From contig SFAU01000148.1 of assembly GCA_007096045.1 (NCBI GenBank), positions 1 to 32,019 of the forward strand: 32,019 nt of DNA. Reading direction: 5' to 3'. The notes below the pieces were generated by a model. The model did not search any database, was not told where the DNA came from, and saw only the letters and a program-made list of their open reading frames with translations. This document shows, in pieces, positions 1 to 6,938 of the stretch. Within the stretch, counting starts at the first letter, position 1; each line of letters begins with the position of its first letter. The position numbers and the translations under genes are program-made. Source of the DNA: Microcystis novacekii Mn_MB_F_20050700_S1. Its GTDB lineage: Bacteria > Cyanobacteriota > Cyanobacteriia > Cyanobacteriales > Microcystaceae.

Positions 1-294
1 ATCAGAAGGGATACCATTGGGTAATTCTAAAAATTCCGATAACCAAGCCTGCTTACTGAGGCCATAATTTTCCAGGTCTTCCCAACCTTGCGCCCCGGCG
101 ATTACTGCTAAAATAGCAATCACTAAAATATCGGTCAGCAAATGTTTTTGAGTTCGAGAAACTCGCGGATCAGGAAGAGCTTGAACATAATTCAATAAAC
201 TGGCTTGAATTTCATTGATTGGTGTTAACTGCCCTGGAGTTGGCTGTTGAACTTTCTTTTCTGGTTCCAAGACGGGGGCAAAACCTTTTGCCAT
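1..294 (-). CDS. ISAs1-family transposase, N-terminal part (cut by window edge)
   Basis: The first 98 residues of a transposase read leftward off the window. The protein starts MAKGFAPVLEPEKK and contains the typical N-terminal segment of ISAs1-type enzymes: a stretch like LPDPRVSRTQKHLLTDIL, then a hydrophobic helix (ILVIAILAVIAGAQGW), then a segment ending LELPNGIPSD, which in this family leads into the DDE catalytic domain. The catalytic residues would lie outside the window, so activity cannot be judged. The start codon is the ATG at 294-292, with a good Shine-Dalgarno (AGGAGA) just upstream. In the family this N-terminal domain precedes an RNase H-like domain that moves the element by cutting and joining DNA. 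No inverted repeat could be identified upstream. Confidence 0.85.
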   Translation of the reverse strand, partial: MAKGFAPVLEPEKKVQQPTPGQLTPINEIQASLLNYVQALPDPRVSRTQKHLLTDILVIAILAVIAGAQGWEDLENYGLSKQAWLSEFLELPNGIPSD

Positions 295-894
295 GAATTC
301 TCTCCTGATTAATATTAATTGATAATGCTCAGATTAAGACTGATTATAAATGGGATTTGAGGGAAGAGACAGACAGGATACTTTGAGATATTTATCAGGT
401 ACAATTTATACCAAATTAGATGAGCTTACCCTGTATACTTTTGGCACTTTTGACAATGAAACTGGCGGCGTGGTACTTCTAAATAAATATACCCGATTGC
501 CTAATCTTGACAAATCTCTGACTAGATTATACTCTGTCTGATTGATTCTGTCCAAGATTTGATGGCAATTCGGACATTCAATTGTTTCATTTAAAAGAGC
601 GAGCTTTAGGAAAATCGTCTGAGCAATTTTTTGATATTGGTTTCGTCAGAGACGGTTTTATTAACGGTGAGCCTGTGGACGGTGAGCTTGTCGAATCCGT
701 CGAACCGCCGCGTCAGCTTTTGTCGAACGCTCAGCCGAACCGCCGAACCGCCGAACCGCCGGGGTCAATTACCTAATTTTCAGGAAAAAAGTCCCGGAAT
801 TTTCCCCCCGATCACTCCCATATCTGGTACTTTTTGATTGACAAAAAGTCTAAAAGTCTTACCCAACAAGGTTTTTAGATTTATTCAGCCAACC
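295..894. other. 600-bp gene-free stretch between transposase and kinase gene
   Basis: Short open frames occur here but none has a convincing start, ribosome site or recognisable protein. The left part (about 295-560) is presumably the outer end of the ISAs1-type element plus flank; I could not locate a terminal inverted repeat. The right part carries a CCGAACCG octamer array and a copy of the dispersed repeat listed separately. Confidence 0.5.
735..758. repeat. three tandem CCGAACCG octamers
   Basis: The octamer CCGAACCG occurs three times head to tail (735-742, 743-750, 751-758). It joins directly to the GGGGTCAATTACCTAA segment of the dispersed repeat. Similar short GAAGTCTCACCG or CGCCGAAGTCT tandem units precede the repeat copies near 2510 and 31725, so a variable small tandem array seems to be part of the family. 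Confidence 0.75.
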
Positions 895-898
895 CTAA
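759..898 (+). repeat. dispersed MITE-like repeat, copy R1 (right part)
   Basis: This shares the blocks GGTCAATTACCTAATTTT, CTTTTTGATTGACAAAAAG, TCTTACCCAACAAGGTTTTT and the terminal TCAGCCAACCCTAA (885-898) with copies near 2540-2679, 3876-4077 and 6736-6938. The left half seen in R3 and R4 is missing. The last bases overlap the 3' end of the kinase gene: its TAG stop (897-895, minus strand) lies inside the terminal CCCTAA. Confidence 0.8.
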
Positions 899-2367
899 TT
901 ACTATTTTCCACCGTGGGAAGAGGAGAAGGTGATAAAACGGGAGGAGCGATCGGTTCAATTTTATCATCATTAACTGGGGGATTAATCACCCCTGGAACA
1001 GGAGAAGGAGAAGGAAGGGGAGAAGGAAGGGGAGAAGGAAGGGGAGAAGGAAGGGGAGAAACTTGAGGACTCGGCTCCGTTTCAGGAGGGGGAACAGGAA
1101 TAGGAATTACTTCTTCTGGGGTGGGACTAGGAGTTAATTCCGGAGTCGCTTCTGGAGTAGTAATCACCTCTGGGGTAGGAGTCGGGGATGGGGTAGGAGT
1201 CGGGGATGGGGTAGGAGTCCGTTGGCGAGAAGGTCGTCGGATGGGGGGAAAATCTTGGGAGGGAGGAGGAATGATTTTAGGACTAGGAGAAGGTTCAGGG
1301 GGTGGTGATGGTTCAATTTCCTCATTTTTGGGTAAAAGAGCCATAAATCCCAGATATCCCAAGGCAAAAGCTCCAATTATCACCGCAAAAATCAGCAAAA
1401 TCGACAGCCAAGGATTCTTTTTTTGCCCAGAATTGGGTTGAATAACCAGAGTGGGGGAGACGGTTGGTTTTTGGGGTGTAGAGGACTTTAATCGGGGACT
1501 ATGGGGAGAAACCGCGACAGTCGGTTGGGTGGACAAATCGGGGGATATTTCTCCCAAAGCTGCCAACATTTCCCTAGCAGTAGCAAACCGATCGCGGGGA
1601 TGAAAACGGATCGCTCGCTCGATTACCATAGCTAAATTAGGACTAACATTTTCTGTCTCCTGTCGCCAGAGAATTTCCCCCGTGCGCGAGTCAGTTTCTA
1701 GATATTGGGGAGTTTTTCCCGTTAATAAAAAAATCGCCGTTAAGCCTAGGCCGTAAAGGTCACTCGAAAAGACTGGTCTCCCAGCAGCCTGTTCCGAAGC
1801 CATATAACCGGGGGTGCCAAGGGCGATCGAATAGGCACTTTTTCCCGTAGGATCGAGTAAGGTGGCGACGGCTTCTTTCATTACCCCAAAATCGATTAAA
1901 ACGGGCAAATTATCACTATTTCTTAAGATAATATTATCGGGTTTCACATCCCGGTGAATGATGCGGCGACTGTGAATAAAATCAAGAACAGGCAGCAAAT
2001 TCTCTAAAATCGTCCGCACTGCTGAGGAGGATAAATTTCCCTGTCGTTGCTGTTTTTGGGTTAGTGTCTCCCCTTCAATCCATTCCTGCACCAGATAGAA
2101 ATGATTATCTTGGGCAAAATAGCCGTATAAACGGGGTATTTGGCGATTTTTTTCCCCCAATTCCTCTAAAACACTTGCTTCTTTCTGAAAACGTTCTTTT
2201 AACCATTCTGGCATCTCCTCACTTTGAATAGCCGGCTGCAATTTTTTAATCACACAGCGCCGTTGAGAAGGCATATTCGTATCGATAGCGATATAAGTTT
2301 CCCCAAATCCCCCCCTAGCAAGGGTACTAACAATTTGGTAGCGATTGTTTAAAAGCACTAGATTCAT
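895..2367 (-). CDS. membrane-anchored serine/threonine protein kinase with Pro/Ser-rich C-terminal tail
   Basis: A Hanks-type kinase of 490 aa that would phosphorylate Ser/Thr on partner proteins, with its kinase domain in the cytoplasm. The domain covers about residues 9-272. It has a glycine loop RGGFGE (18-23), a candidate ATP-binding Lys in VIKK (around 41), catalytic HRDVKPDN (138-145), DFG (159-161) and an activation segment ending GTPGYMASEQ (184-193), so it looks active. One membrane helix follows (about 319-345), preceded by a KK pair as expected for an inside N-terminus. The outer tail is almost all Pro, Ser, Thr and Glu, with PSPTPTP and PLPSPLPS repeats, and carries no recognisable sensor fold; it may span or bind the cell wall. 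Substrates cannot be told from the sequence. The gene has no operon partner, and its stop codon falls in a mobile repeat, so the original C-terminus may have been longer. Confidence 0.92.
   Translation of the reverse strand: MNLVLLNNRYQIVSTLARGGFGETYIAIDTNMPSQRRCVIKKLQPAIQSEEMPEWLKERFQKEASVLEELGEKNRQIPRLYGYFAQDNHFYLVQEWIEGETLTQKQQRQGNLSSSAVRTILENLLPVLDFIHSRRIIHRDVKPDNIILRNSDNLPVLIDFGVMKEAVATLLDPTGKSAYSIALGTPGYMASEQAAGRPVFSSDLYGLGLTAIFLLTGKTPQYLETDSRTGEILWRQETENVSPNLAMVIERAIRFHPRDRFATAREMLAALGEISPDLSTQPTVAVSPHSPRLKSSTPQKPTVSPTLVIQPNSGQKKNPWLSILLIFAVIIGAFALGYLGFMALLPKNEEIEPSPPPEPSPSPKIIPPPSQDFPPIRRPSRQRTPTPSPTPTPSPTPTPEVITTPEATPELTPSPTPEEVIPIPVPPPETEPSPQVSPLPSPLPSPLPSPLPSPSPVPGVINPPVNDDKIEPIAPPVLSPSPLPTVENSN
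1017..1056. repeat. 12-bp tandem repeat coding the PLPS tail of the kinase
   Basis: GGGGAGAAGGAA is repeated three full times (1017-1052) plus a partial copy. On the minus strand it codes PSPL units. A 12-bp unit keeps the frame, so copy-number change would alter tail length without breaking the gene. Confidence 0.8.
1172..1219. repeat. 18-bp tandem repeat coding the PSPTPT tail of the kinase
   Basis: GGGGTAGGAGTCGGGGAT occurs twice exactly (1172-1189, 1190-1207) followed by a partial third copy. It encodes the PTPSPT repeats on the minus strand and, like the 12-bp array, is in frame. Confidence 0.8.
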
Positions 2368-2504
2368 TACCCTGAGAGTGCAAGCGTGGTCGTAGATTGT
2401 TCCTAGACTAACATTCTTTCGTTAAGGAAAAAGTCAAGGGAAAAACTAGAAGATCTCCTGCAAAAATCAAAAATCTTCCCTTAGGCAAGGAGACAGACTT
2501 CGGC

Positions 2505-2679
2505 CGTGATCTCACCGTCGAAGTCTCACCGTCGAACCGCTGGGGTCAATTACCTAATTTTTGGGGAAAAAGTAGCTGAAATTTCCCCCCGCTCACTCCC
2601 AGATGCAGTACTTTTTGATTGACAAAAGGTCTAAAAGTCTTACCCAACAAGGTTTTTAGATTTATTCAGCCAACCCTAA
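2505..2679 (+). repeat. dispersed MITE-like repeat, copy R2 (right part)
   Basis: This has the same order of blocks as R1: small tandem GTCGAAGTCTCACC units, then GGTCAATTACCTAATTTT, CTTTTTGATTGACAAAAGG, TCTTACCCAACAAGGTTTTT and the end TCAGCCAACCCTAA at 2666-2679. It lies in the spacer between the divergent kinase and ntcB genes. Confidence 0.8.
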
Positions 2680-2754
2680 GTAGATTTCTGACAATAAGCT
2701 GAAATAACAGGAGTTTTCTGGGATTCTAGCGATGATTCTTCGATCTGAGCTTTT

Positions 2755-2796
2755 ATGAATTATGAATTATGACTGATAACTGGTAACTGGTAACTG
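2755..2796. repeat. degenerate heptanucleotide array (six 7-mers)
   Basis: Six consecutive heptamers read ATGAATT, ATGAATT, ATGACTG, ATAACTG, GTAACTG, GTAACTG, so neighbouring units differ little and the array drifts step by step. This is the style of the short tandemly repeated repetitive (STRR) sequences of cyanobacteria. It ends 8 bp before the NtcA half-site of the ntcB promoter. Confidence 0.8.
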
Positions 2797-2804
2797 AGAA
2801 AACG

Positions 2805-2846
2805 GTAGCAATTTCTACCAAAAGTCCCAATAAAATTCGTTATTGT
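2805..2846 (+). promoter_or_regulatory. NtcA-activated promoter of ntcB
   Basis: GTA-GCAATTTC-TAC (2805-2818) is an exact GTAN8TAC NtcA site. Exactly 22 bases later comes TATTGT (2841-2846), a TAN3T -10 box. NtcA site, 20-24 bp spacer and TAN3T with no -35 box is the known layout of class II NtcA-activated promoters. The gene start follows 38 bp after the -10 box. NtcA activation of ntcB is established in other cyanobacteria. Confidence 0.8.
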
Positions 2847-2884
2847 CATAAAGTCATGAGGGAATGTAATTAAAACGAGAAAGA

Positions 2885-3856
2885 ATGCGGATCGAGCAAT
2901 TGCAAGCCTTTTTAGCCGTAGCCGATACGGGCAATTTCGGTCAAGCCGCGCGCCAGTGTGGAGTCACCCAATCGACTATCAGCCGCCAGATTCAATCCCT
3001 AGAAACCGATTTGGGCTTACCTCTTTTCCATCGTACCGCCCAAGCGAAATTAACCATTGCCGGCGAGAAATTACTGCCCCGGGCGAAACGGATTTGTCAA
3101 GAATGGACGAATGTTCACGAGGAAATCACTGACTTACAGGCAGGAAAACAGCCAGAATTGTGCGTGGCGGCGATTCATTCCGTGTGCGCCCACTATTTAC
3201 CGCCGATTTTGCCGAAATTTTGTGCTGAATATCCAGAAGTGCAGTTAAGAGTTACAGCCCTAGGCAGCGATCGCGCATTAAAAGTGCTGCGGGATGGTTT
3301 AGTAGATCTGGCCTTGGTAATGAATAATCGTTTTCTCACCTCTAGCCCAGAGATGGTGGTAGAAATATTATACGAAGAAGCGATCGAAATTCTCATGGCC
3401 GCTAATCATCCCCTTGCCCAATACAAAGAAGTGCCATGGTCGGAATTAATCCCCTATCCGCAAGTGGTTTTCAAAGATGGCTACGGAATGCAAAGATTAG
3501 TACAAGAATGGTTTTCCCGTCAGGATGCCCACCTAAAAACTGTCATGGAATTAAACACCCTTGATGCTTTTCGCGGTGTGGTGCGTCAGGGTAATATTAT
3601 CGCTCTTCTGCCTCAATCTGCCCTGATGGAAGCGCGTAGCGATGCCACCCTCGCCATTCGTCCTCTTGCTTCCCCTAGTGGCGAAAATCCCCATCTTAAC
3701 CATGGTAAATTTAGTCATCGTCTCACCCGTCAGGTAGTCCTTGTCACCACCAGCGATCGCCTACAGATACCACCGATCGCTCATTTTTGTCAATTAGTGC
3801 GGCAAATGAAGCAAAGTGTGGTTAAAAGCTTAGAAAACCACCCCGTCCAGCCTTAG
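2885..3856 (+). CDS. ntcB: LysR-family activator of nitrate assimilation genes, NtcB
   Basis: A LysR-type regulator of 323 aa, the usual length. The N-terminal winged helix-turn-helix (about 1-60) reads FLAVADTGNFGQAARQCGVT, then QSTISRQIQSLE; a linker helix and a two-lobed effector domain follow (about 90-305). In cyanobacteria NtcB raises transcription of the nir (nitrite/nitrate reductase and transporter) operon when nitrate or nitrite is present. Three things point to NtcB rather than another LysR protein: the MRIEQLQAFL start remembered for this family, the exact NtcA promoter upstream, and a CnaT-like gene downstream. CbbR- or RbcR-type regulators are the main alternative. The start codon has only a weak A-rich ribosome site. 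A mobile repeat separates it from the next gene, so co-transcription with cnaT is uncertain. Confidence 0.78.
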   Translation: MRIEQLQAFLAVADTGNFGQAARQCGVTQSTISRQIQSLETDLGLPLFHRTAQAKLTIAGEKLLPRAKRICQEWTNVHEEITDLQAGKQPELCVAAIHSVCAHYLPPILPKFCAEYPEVQLRVTALGSDRALKVLRDGLVDLALVMNNRFLTSSPEMVVEILYEEAIEILMAANHPLAQYKEVPWSELIPYPQVVFKDGYGMQRLVQEWFSRQDAHLKTVMELNTLDAFRGVVRQGNIIALLPQSALMEARSDATLAIRPLASPSGENPHLNHGKFSHRLTRQVVLVTTSDRLQIPPIAHFCQLVRQMKQSVVKSLENHPVQP

Positions 3857-3875
3857 CAATCCCAATCAATCCTAT

Positions 3876-4077
3876 TTACGGTTGGCTGAAAAAATCTAAA
3901 AACCTTGTTGGGTAAGACTTTTAGACTTTTTGTCAATCAAAAAGTACCAGGCCTGGGAGTGATCAGGGGGAAAATTGAGGTACTTTTTCCCTGAAAATTA
4001 GGTAATTGGCCACCTCAAAACCAGTCAAACCCCACACCCCACCTGCCCCCAGGAAAAACTTTTTGCCGCATACCCTA
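3876..4077 (-). repeat. dispersed MITE-like repeat, copy R3 (near full length, inverted)
   Basis: About 202 bp bounded by TTACGGTTGGCTGA (3876-3889) and TGCCGCATACCCTA (4064-4077). The ends are imperfect inverted repeats of TTAGGGT(T/A)(G/T)GCTGA. The inside repeats, in reverse, the blocks of R1, R2 and R4. There is no coding capacity, so it fits a non-autonomous element moved by a transposase elsewhere. The outermost TA at each end suits a TA-target (IS630/Tc1-like) mechanism, by inference. Confidence 0.75.
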
Positions 4078-4102
4078 TTTACTCTTTATTTTCTTCCTTG
4101 AG

Positions 4103-5164
4103 ATGAGCGATACTTTTCGAGAATTATTAAAAGCGATCGGTAGTGGCACCCATACGGGCAAAAATCTAACCCGTCCTGAAGCGGCGATGGCCACCAAGAT
4201 GATGTTAACCCAAGAAGCAACCCCGGCCCAAATCGGTGCTTTTATGATTGCCCATCGCATTAAACGCCCCACCAGCGATGAATTAGCGGGAATGCTTGAT
4301 GCCTACGCCGAGCTTGGCCCGCAAATAACCCTAGAATCAGCCTCTTTTCAGCATCCGATCACTATTTTTGGCAATCCCTACGATGGACGCTCTCGCACTG
4401 CCCCAGTTACTCCGATCACTACTTTAATCTTAGGGTTGGCAGGGGTTCCCGTAGTCCTGCACGGGGGCGATCGAATGCCGACTAAATACGGTATTTCTCT
4501 CAAGGAAATCTGGCAGCAATTAGGAGCAGATTTTAGTCAATTATCCTTAGCAGCAGTGAAAGAATGTTTAATCACCACAGGATTGACTTTTTTCTATATT
4601 CCGCGCCATTTCCCTCTAGTACAGAATTTCATCACCTATCGGGAGCAAATCGGTAAACGTCCGCCCATGGCCACGGTAGAGTTAATCTGGTCGCCTTTTG
4701 TCGGTAATATTCATCAGATATCGGGTTTTGTTCATCCCCCCACCGAGGAGCGTTTTCGCGAAACTTTTGCCCTGAGAAATATCTCTCATTTCACCACTGT
4801 GAAAGGATTAGAGGGCAGTTGTGATTTAGCCTGTAATCGGACGGCGATTATTGGTCTGGGAAATCCCACCGATCCGCCTTCCTTTCAGCGATTTTTCCTA
4901 AATCCTCGCGATTATGGCTTCTGTCCCTCAGATTATCCCCTCGAATCTTTAGAGATGCTCACCGCTAAATTAAAGGGTTTATTAGCTGGAGAAAATAACG
5001 AATTAACCGATGCGGCAATTTTTAACGGTGGTTTTTATCTTTGGCGCTGTGGAATTGCCCCAGATATCCCCACGGGTTTCCAGCAAGCACAACAATCTTT
5101 ACAGTCGGGAAAAGCCCTGGCTAAACTAGAACAAATCCGTAATTATCTGGAAAATCAGGAATAG
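4103..5164 (+). CDS. cnaT: CnaT-like protein, TrpD-fold (anthranilate phosphoribosyltransferase family) without the PRPP loop
   Basis: 353 aa, matching the anthranilate phosphoribosyltransferase (TrpD) fold along its length: helical N-terminal domain (about 1-75), then the alpha/beta domain. True TrpD binds PRPP through GTGGDG; the same position here reads GNPYDG (90-95). The next loop, usually HGNRSVSSKSG, reads HGGDRMPTKYG (120-130). Tryptophan synthesis is therefore unlikely. In Anabaena sp. PCC 7120 the related gene cnaT (all0601) is needed for expression of the nitrate-assimilation nir operon, although its biochemical action is unknown; I recall this from published work. Lying just after ntcB supports that role here. 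The ATG at 4103 lies shortly after the repeat R3, so its own promoter may come from or be altered by that repeat. The alternative name is a TrpD2-like glycosyl transferase of unknown function. Confidence 0.72.
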   Translation: MSDTFRELLKAIGSGTHTGKNLTRPEAAMATKMMLTQEATPAQIGAFMIAHRIKRPTSDELAGMLDAYAELGPQITLESASFQHPITIFGNPYDGRSRTAPVTPITTLILGLAGVPVVLHGGDRMPTKYGISLKEIWQQLGADFSQLSLAAVKECLITTGLTFFYIPRHFPLVQNFITYREQIGKRPPMATVELIWSPFVGNIHQISGFVHPPTEERFRETFALRNISHFTTVKGLEGSCDLACNRTAIIGLGNPTDPPSFQRFFLNPRDYGFCPSDYPLESLEMLTAKLKGLLAGENNELTDAAIFNGGFYLWRCGIAPDIPTGFQQAQQSLQSGKALAKLEQIRNYLENQE

Positions 5165-5178
5165 ATAGGAATAGGGCT

Positions 5179-5192
5179 GTAGGGGAAATTAC
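5179..5192 (+). promoter_or_regulatory. possible NtcA site upstream of the sigma factor gene
   Basis: GTA-GGGGAAAT-TAC matches GTAN8TAC exactly, about 215 bp before the sigma gene. There is no TAN3T box at the preferred 20-24 bp spacing (the nearest candidate, TAATTT at 5208, is 15 bp away). By chance such a six-base pattern should occur several times in a window of this size, so it is only a candidate. Confidence 0.3.
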
Positions 5193-5406
5193 TTCTAAAT
5201 CAATCATTAATTTGAGAAGTTGGGCCAAGAAGGTAACCCCCAGACTTGGTGTAACTTCTAGGTTTAAAGATCAATACTTTTGAGAAAAAATTTTTCCCGA
5301 CTGCATCATTTCCTCGCTCAAGCGGGAAATCTATGACTACGGTGAACGATTTAGAAGTTTCTAATTCCTATCAAACTCTATCACAGTCGCCCGTAGAGAA
5401 GCCACT

Positions 5407-6630
5407 ATGCCTGCAATTAAACCATCAAAGCTCGAAACTGAATTTATCTCTCCCTCTTTTTCTGTCTTAAAAATGAAGGAAAACTCGATCGGCAGTGATT
5501 TAGAAGATGATTTAGTATCTAGTCCCGAAAAAAACTACAGCAACGGCAGAACCACCGATTTAGTACGTTTATACCTACAAGACATTGGCAGAGTGCCTCT
5601 ACTCAAACGGGACGAGGAAGTTGAACAAGCGCAACAGGTGCAGCGTCATCTGTCTTTACTGAAATTACGCGCCACCGCCGTTAAACAAGGTGATGCACAA
5701 GTACAGCAATTTGTCAAGTTAATTGAAATTTGCGATCGGCTAACCGCTCAATTAGCCCATCGTCCCTCCCTAGAACGTTGGGCAAAAACTGCCCAAATAA
5801 CCGTGTCTGAGTTAAAAAATGCTTTACAAGCAGGAAAACAGTGTTGGGCGCACCTAGCGGGCTTAGAAGTGGGGGAATTAGAAGAAATTATTGCCCTTGG
5901 TACTCGTGCCAAAGAACAGATGATCAAGGCCAATTTGCGTCTGGTGGTGTCGGTGGCCAAAAAATATCAGAATCGCGGTTTAGAATTATTGGATTTGATT
6001 CAAGAGGGAACCCTTGGTTTGGAACGCGCCGTCAGGAAATTTGATCCCACCAAAGGCTATCGTTTTAGTACCTATGCCTACTGGTGGATCCGTCAAGGAA
6101 TTACGATAGCGATCGCAACTCAAAGCCGGATTATTCGCTTACCGCTTCATATTACCGAAAAACTCAACAGAATTAAGAAAGCACAACGGAAAATCTCGCA
6201 AATGCGCGGTCGCACTGCGACCGTAGAGGAAATTGCCCAAGAGTTAGCTCTGACTCCTGAAGCTGTGCGGGAAGTGTTGATGAAAGTGCCGCGTTCGGTT
6301 TCCTTAGAAATTAAGGTAGGTAAGGAAAAAGATACGGAATTGTTAGACCTTTTGGAAACCGAAGAACTGTCTTCAGAAAATCATCTTGTCTATGAATCTT
6401 TGCAAAGAGATATGAGAGAATTATTGGCAGATTTAACCGCTCGTGAACGAGAAGTGATTGAATTGCGCTATGGTTTTCTCGATGGTAAATCCTATTCTTT
6501 AGGTGATATCGGTCGCACTTTGGCATTATCCCGGGAAAGGGTGCGACAAATTGAGTTGAAAGCTTTGCAAAAATTGCGTCAACCCCAGCGACGTAAGCAA
6601 ATTCGCGATTATTTTGAAGCGTTGAGTTAA
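5407..6630 (+). CDS. sigC: group 2 RNA polymerase sigma factor, SigC-like
   Basis: A primary-type (RpoD/SigA family) sigma factor of 407 aa that directs RNA polymerase to a subset of promoters. Region 1.2 starts at DLVRLYLQDIGRVPLL (51-66). Regions 2.1-2.4 span about 170-247 and include RLVVSVAKKYQNRGLELLDL and the YAYWWIRQ motif (223-230). Region 3 is about 250-325, and region 4.2 ends with the helix-turn-helix LALSRERVRQIELKALQKL (372-390). A roughly 85-residue insert between regions 1.2 and 2.1 (AQLAHRPSLERWAK is inside it) and the total length suit SigC rather than the shorter SigB, SigD or SigE. Region 2.4 reads GITIAIATQSRIIRLP where relatives have GITRAIATQSRTIRLP; the first change falls at the position equivalent to Arg441 of E. 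coli sigma-70, near the -10 contact. In Synechocystis SigC is tied to nitrogen and carbon stress, which would suit the ntcB/cnaT neighbours. Confidence 0.8.
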   Translation: MPAIKPSKLETEFISPSFSVLKMKENSIGSDLEDDLVSSPEKNYSNGRTTDLVRLYLQDIGRVPLLKRDEEVEQAQQVQRHLSLLKLRATAVKQGDAQVQQFVKLIEICDRLTAQLAHRPSLERWAKTAQITVSELKNALQAGKQCWAHLAGLEVGELEEIIALGTRAKEQMIKANLRLVVSVAKKYQNRGLELLDLIQEGTLGLERAVRKFDPTKGYRFSTYAYWWIRQGITIAIATQSRIIRLPLHITEKLNRIKKAQRKISQMRGRTATVEEIAQELALTPEAVREVLMKVPRSVSLEIKVGKEKDTELLDLLETEELSSENHLVYESLQRDMRELLADLTAREREVIELRYGFLDGKSYSLGDIGRTLALSRERVRQIELKALQKLRQPQRRKQIRDYFEALS

Positions 6631-6684
6631 GTAGCTGGTTATAATTAAATTGAAGATAGATTTTGGGTTCGATCCCCCCTTAAT

Positions 6685-6718
6685 CCCCCCTTGATCAGGG
6701 GGGCATTTGATAATTTTT
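6685..6718 (+). terminator. candidate Rho-independent terminator after the sigma gene
   Basis: CCCCCC-TTGATCA-GGGGGG (6685-6703) forms a six-GC-pair stem, followed after a few bases by TAATTTTT. It lies 55 bp after the stop codon of the sigma gene. The same C-run/G-run motif is a common repeat in cyanobacterial spacers, so it may be a mobile repeat that acts as a terminator. Confidence 0.45.
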
Positions 6719-6735
6719 AACGCCTACCTACTTAG

Positions 6736-6938
6736 TTAGGGTATGCTGAAAAAGTTTGTCGTGGGGGTAGGGTGTGGCCCCCCCCAACCCCCCCGACATC
6801 GGGGGGGGTTTTACCGATTTTGAGGGGGTCAATTACCTAATTTTCAAGGAAAAAGTCCTGGGATTTTCCCCCCGAAACCCCCAGATCCGGTACTTTTTGA
6901 TTTCCCAAAAGCCCAAAGACATTACCCAACAACTCTAA
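6736..6938 (+). repeat. dispersed MITE-like repeat, copy R4 (near full length)
   Basis: Starts TTAGGGTATGCTGA (6736-6749), passes through a GTGGGGGTAGGGTGTGG stretch, a long GC hairpin (CCCCCCCGACATCGGGGGGG, 6788-6807), GGGGGTCAATTACCTAATTT and CCCAAAGACATTACCCAACA, and ends CTCTAA at 6938. The right end lacks about 20 bases present in R1 to R3. Its terminal CTA gives the TAG stop of the convergent 628-aa gene. It fills most of the roughly 300-bp spacer between the sigma gene and that gene. Confidence 0.75.

Noticed and set aside
350-541. 63-aa open frame near the left end
   Set aside because: No ribosome site, no recognisable protein, and it lies in the likely IS flank; composition is that of spacer DNA.
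735-758. CCGAACCG array as a CRISPR
   Set aside because: Unit of 8 bp with no spacers; a CRISPR needs longer repeats with unique spacers. None is present in the window.
582-837. Two overlapping short frames rich in NRRTAEPP or FCRTLSRTAEPP
   Set aside because: They read through the CCGAACCG octamer array and the mobile repeat in two frames; repeat-made frames, not genes.
2776-2796. GTAACTG heptamers as extra NtcA or LysR sites
   Set aside because: They are part of a 7-bp array; LysR boxes (T-N11-A with dyad symmetry) cannot be told apart from the repeat here.
5333-5470. 45-aa frame starting MTTVNDLEVS that overlaps the sigma gene start
   Set aside because: It could be a leader peptide, but it runs into the sigma frame and shows no clear ribosome site or homologue; more likely chance. 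An alternative idea, that it is the lost N-terminus of the sigma factor after a frameshift, is not needed because the sigma protein has normal length.
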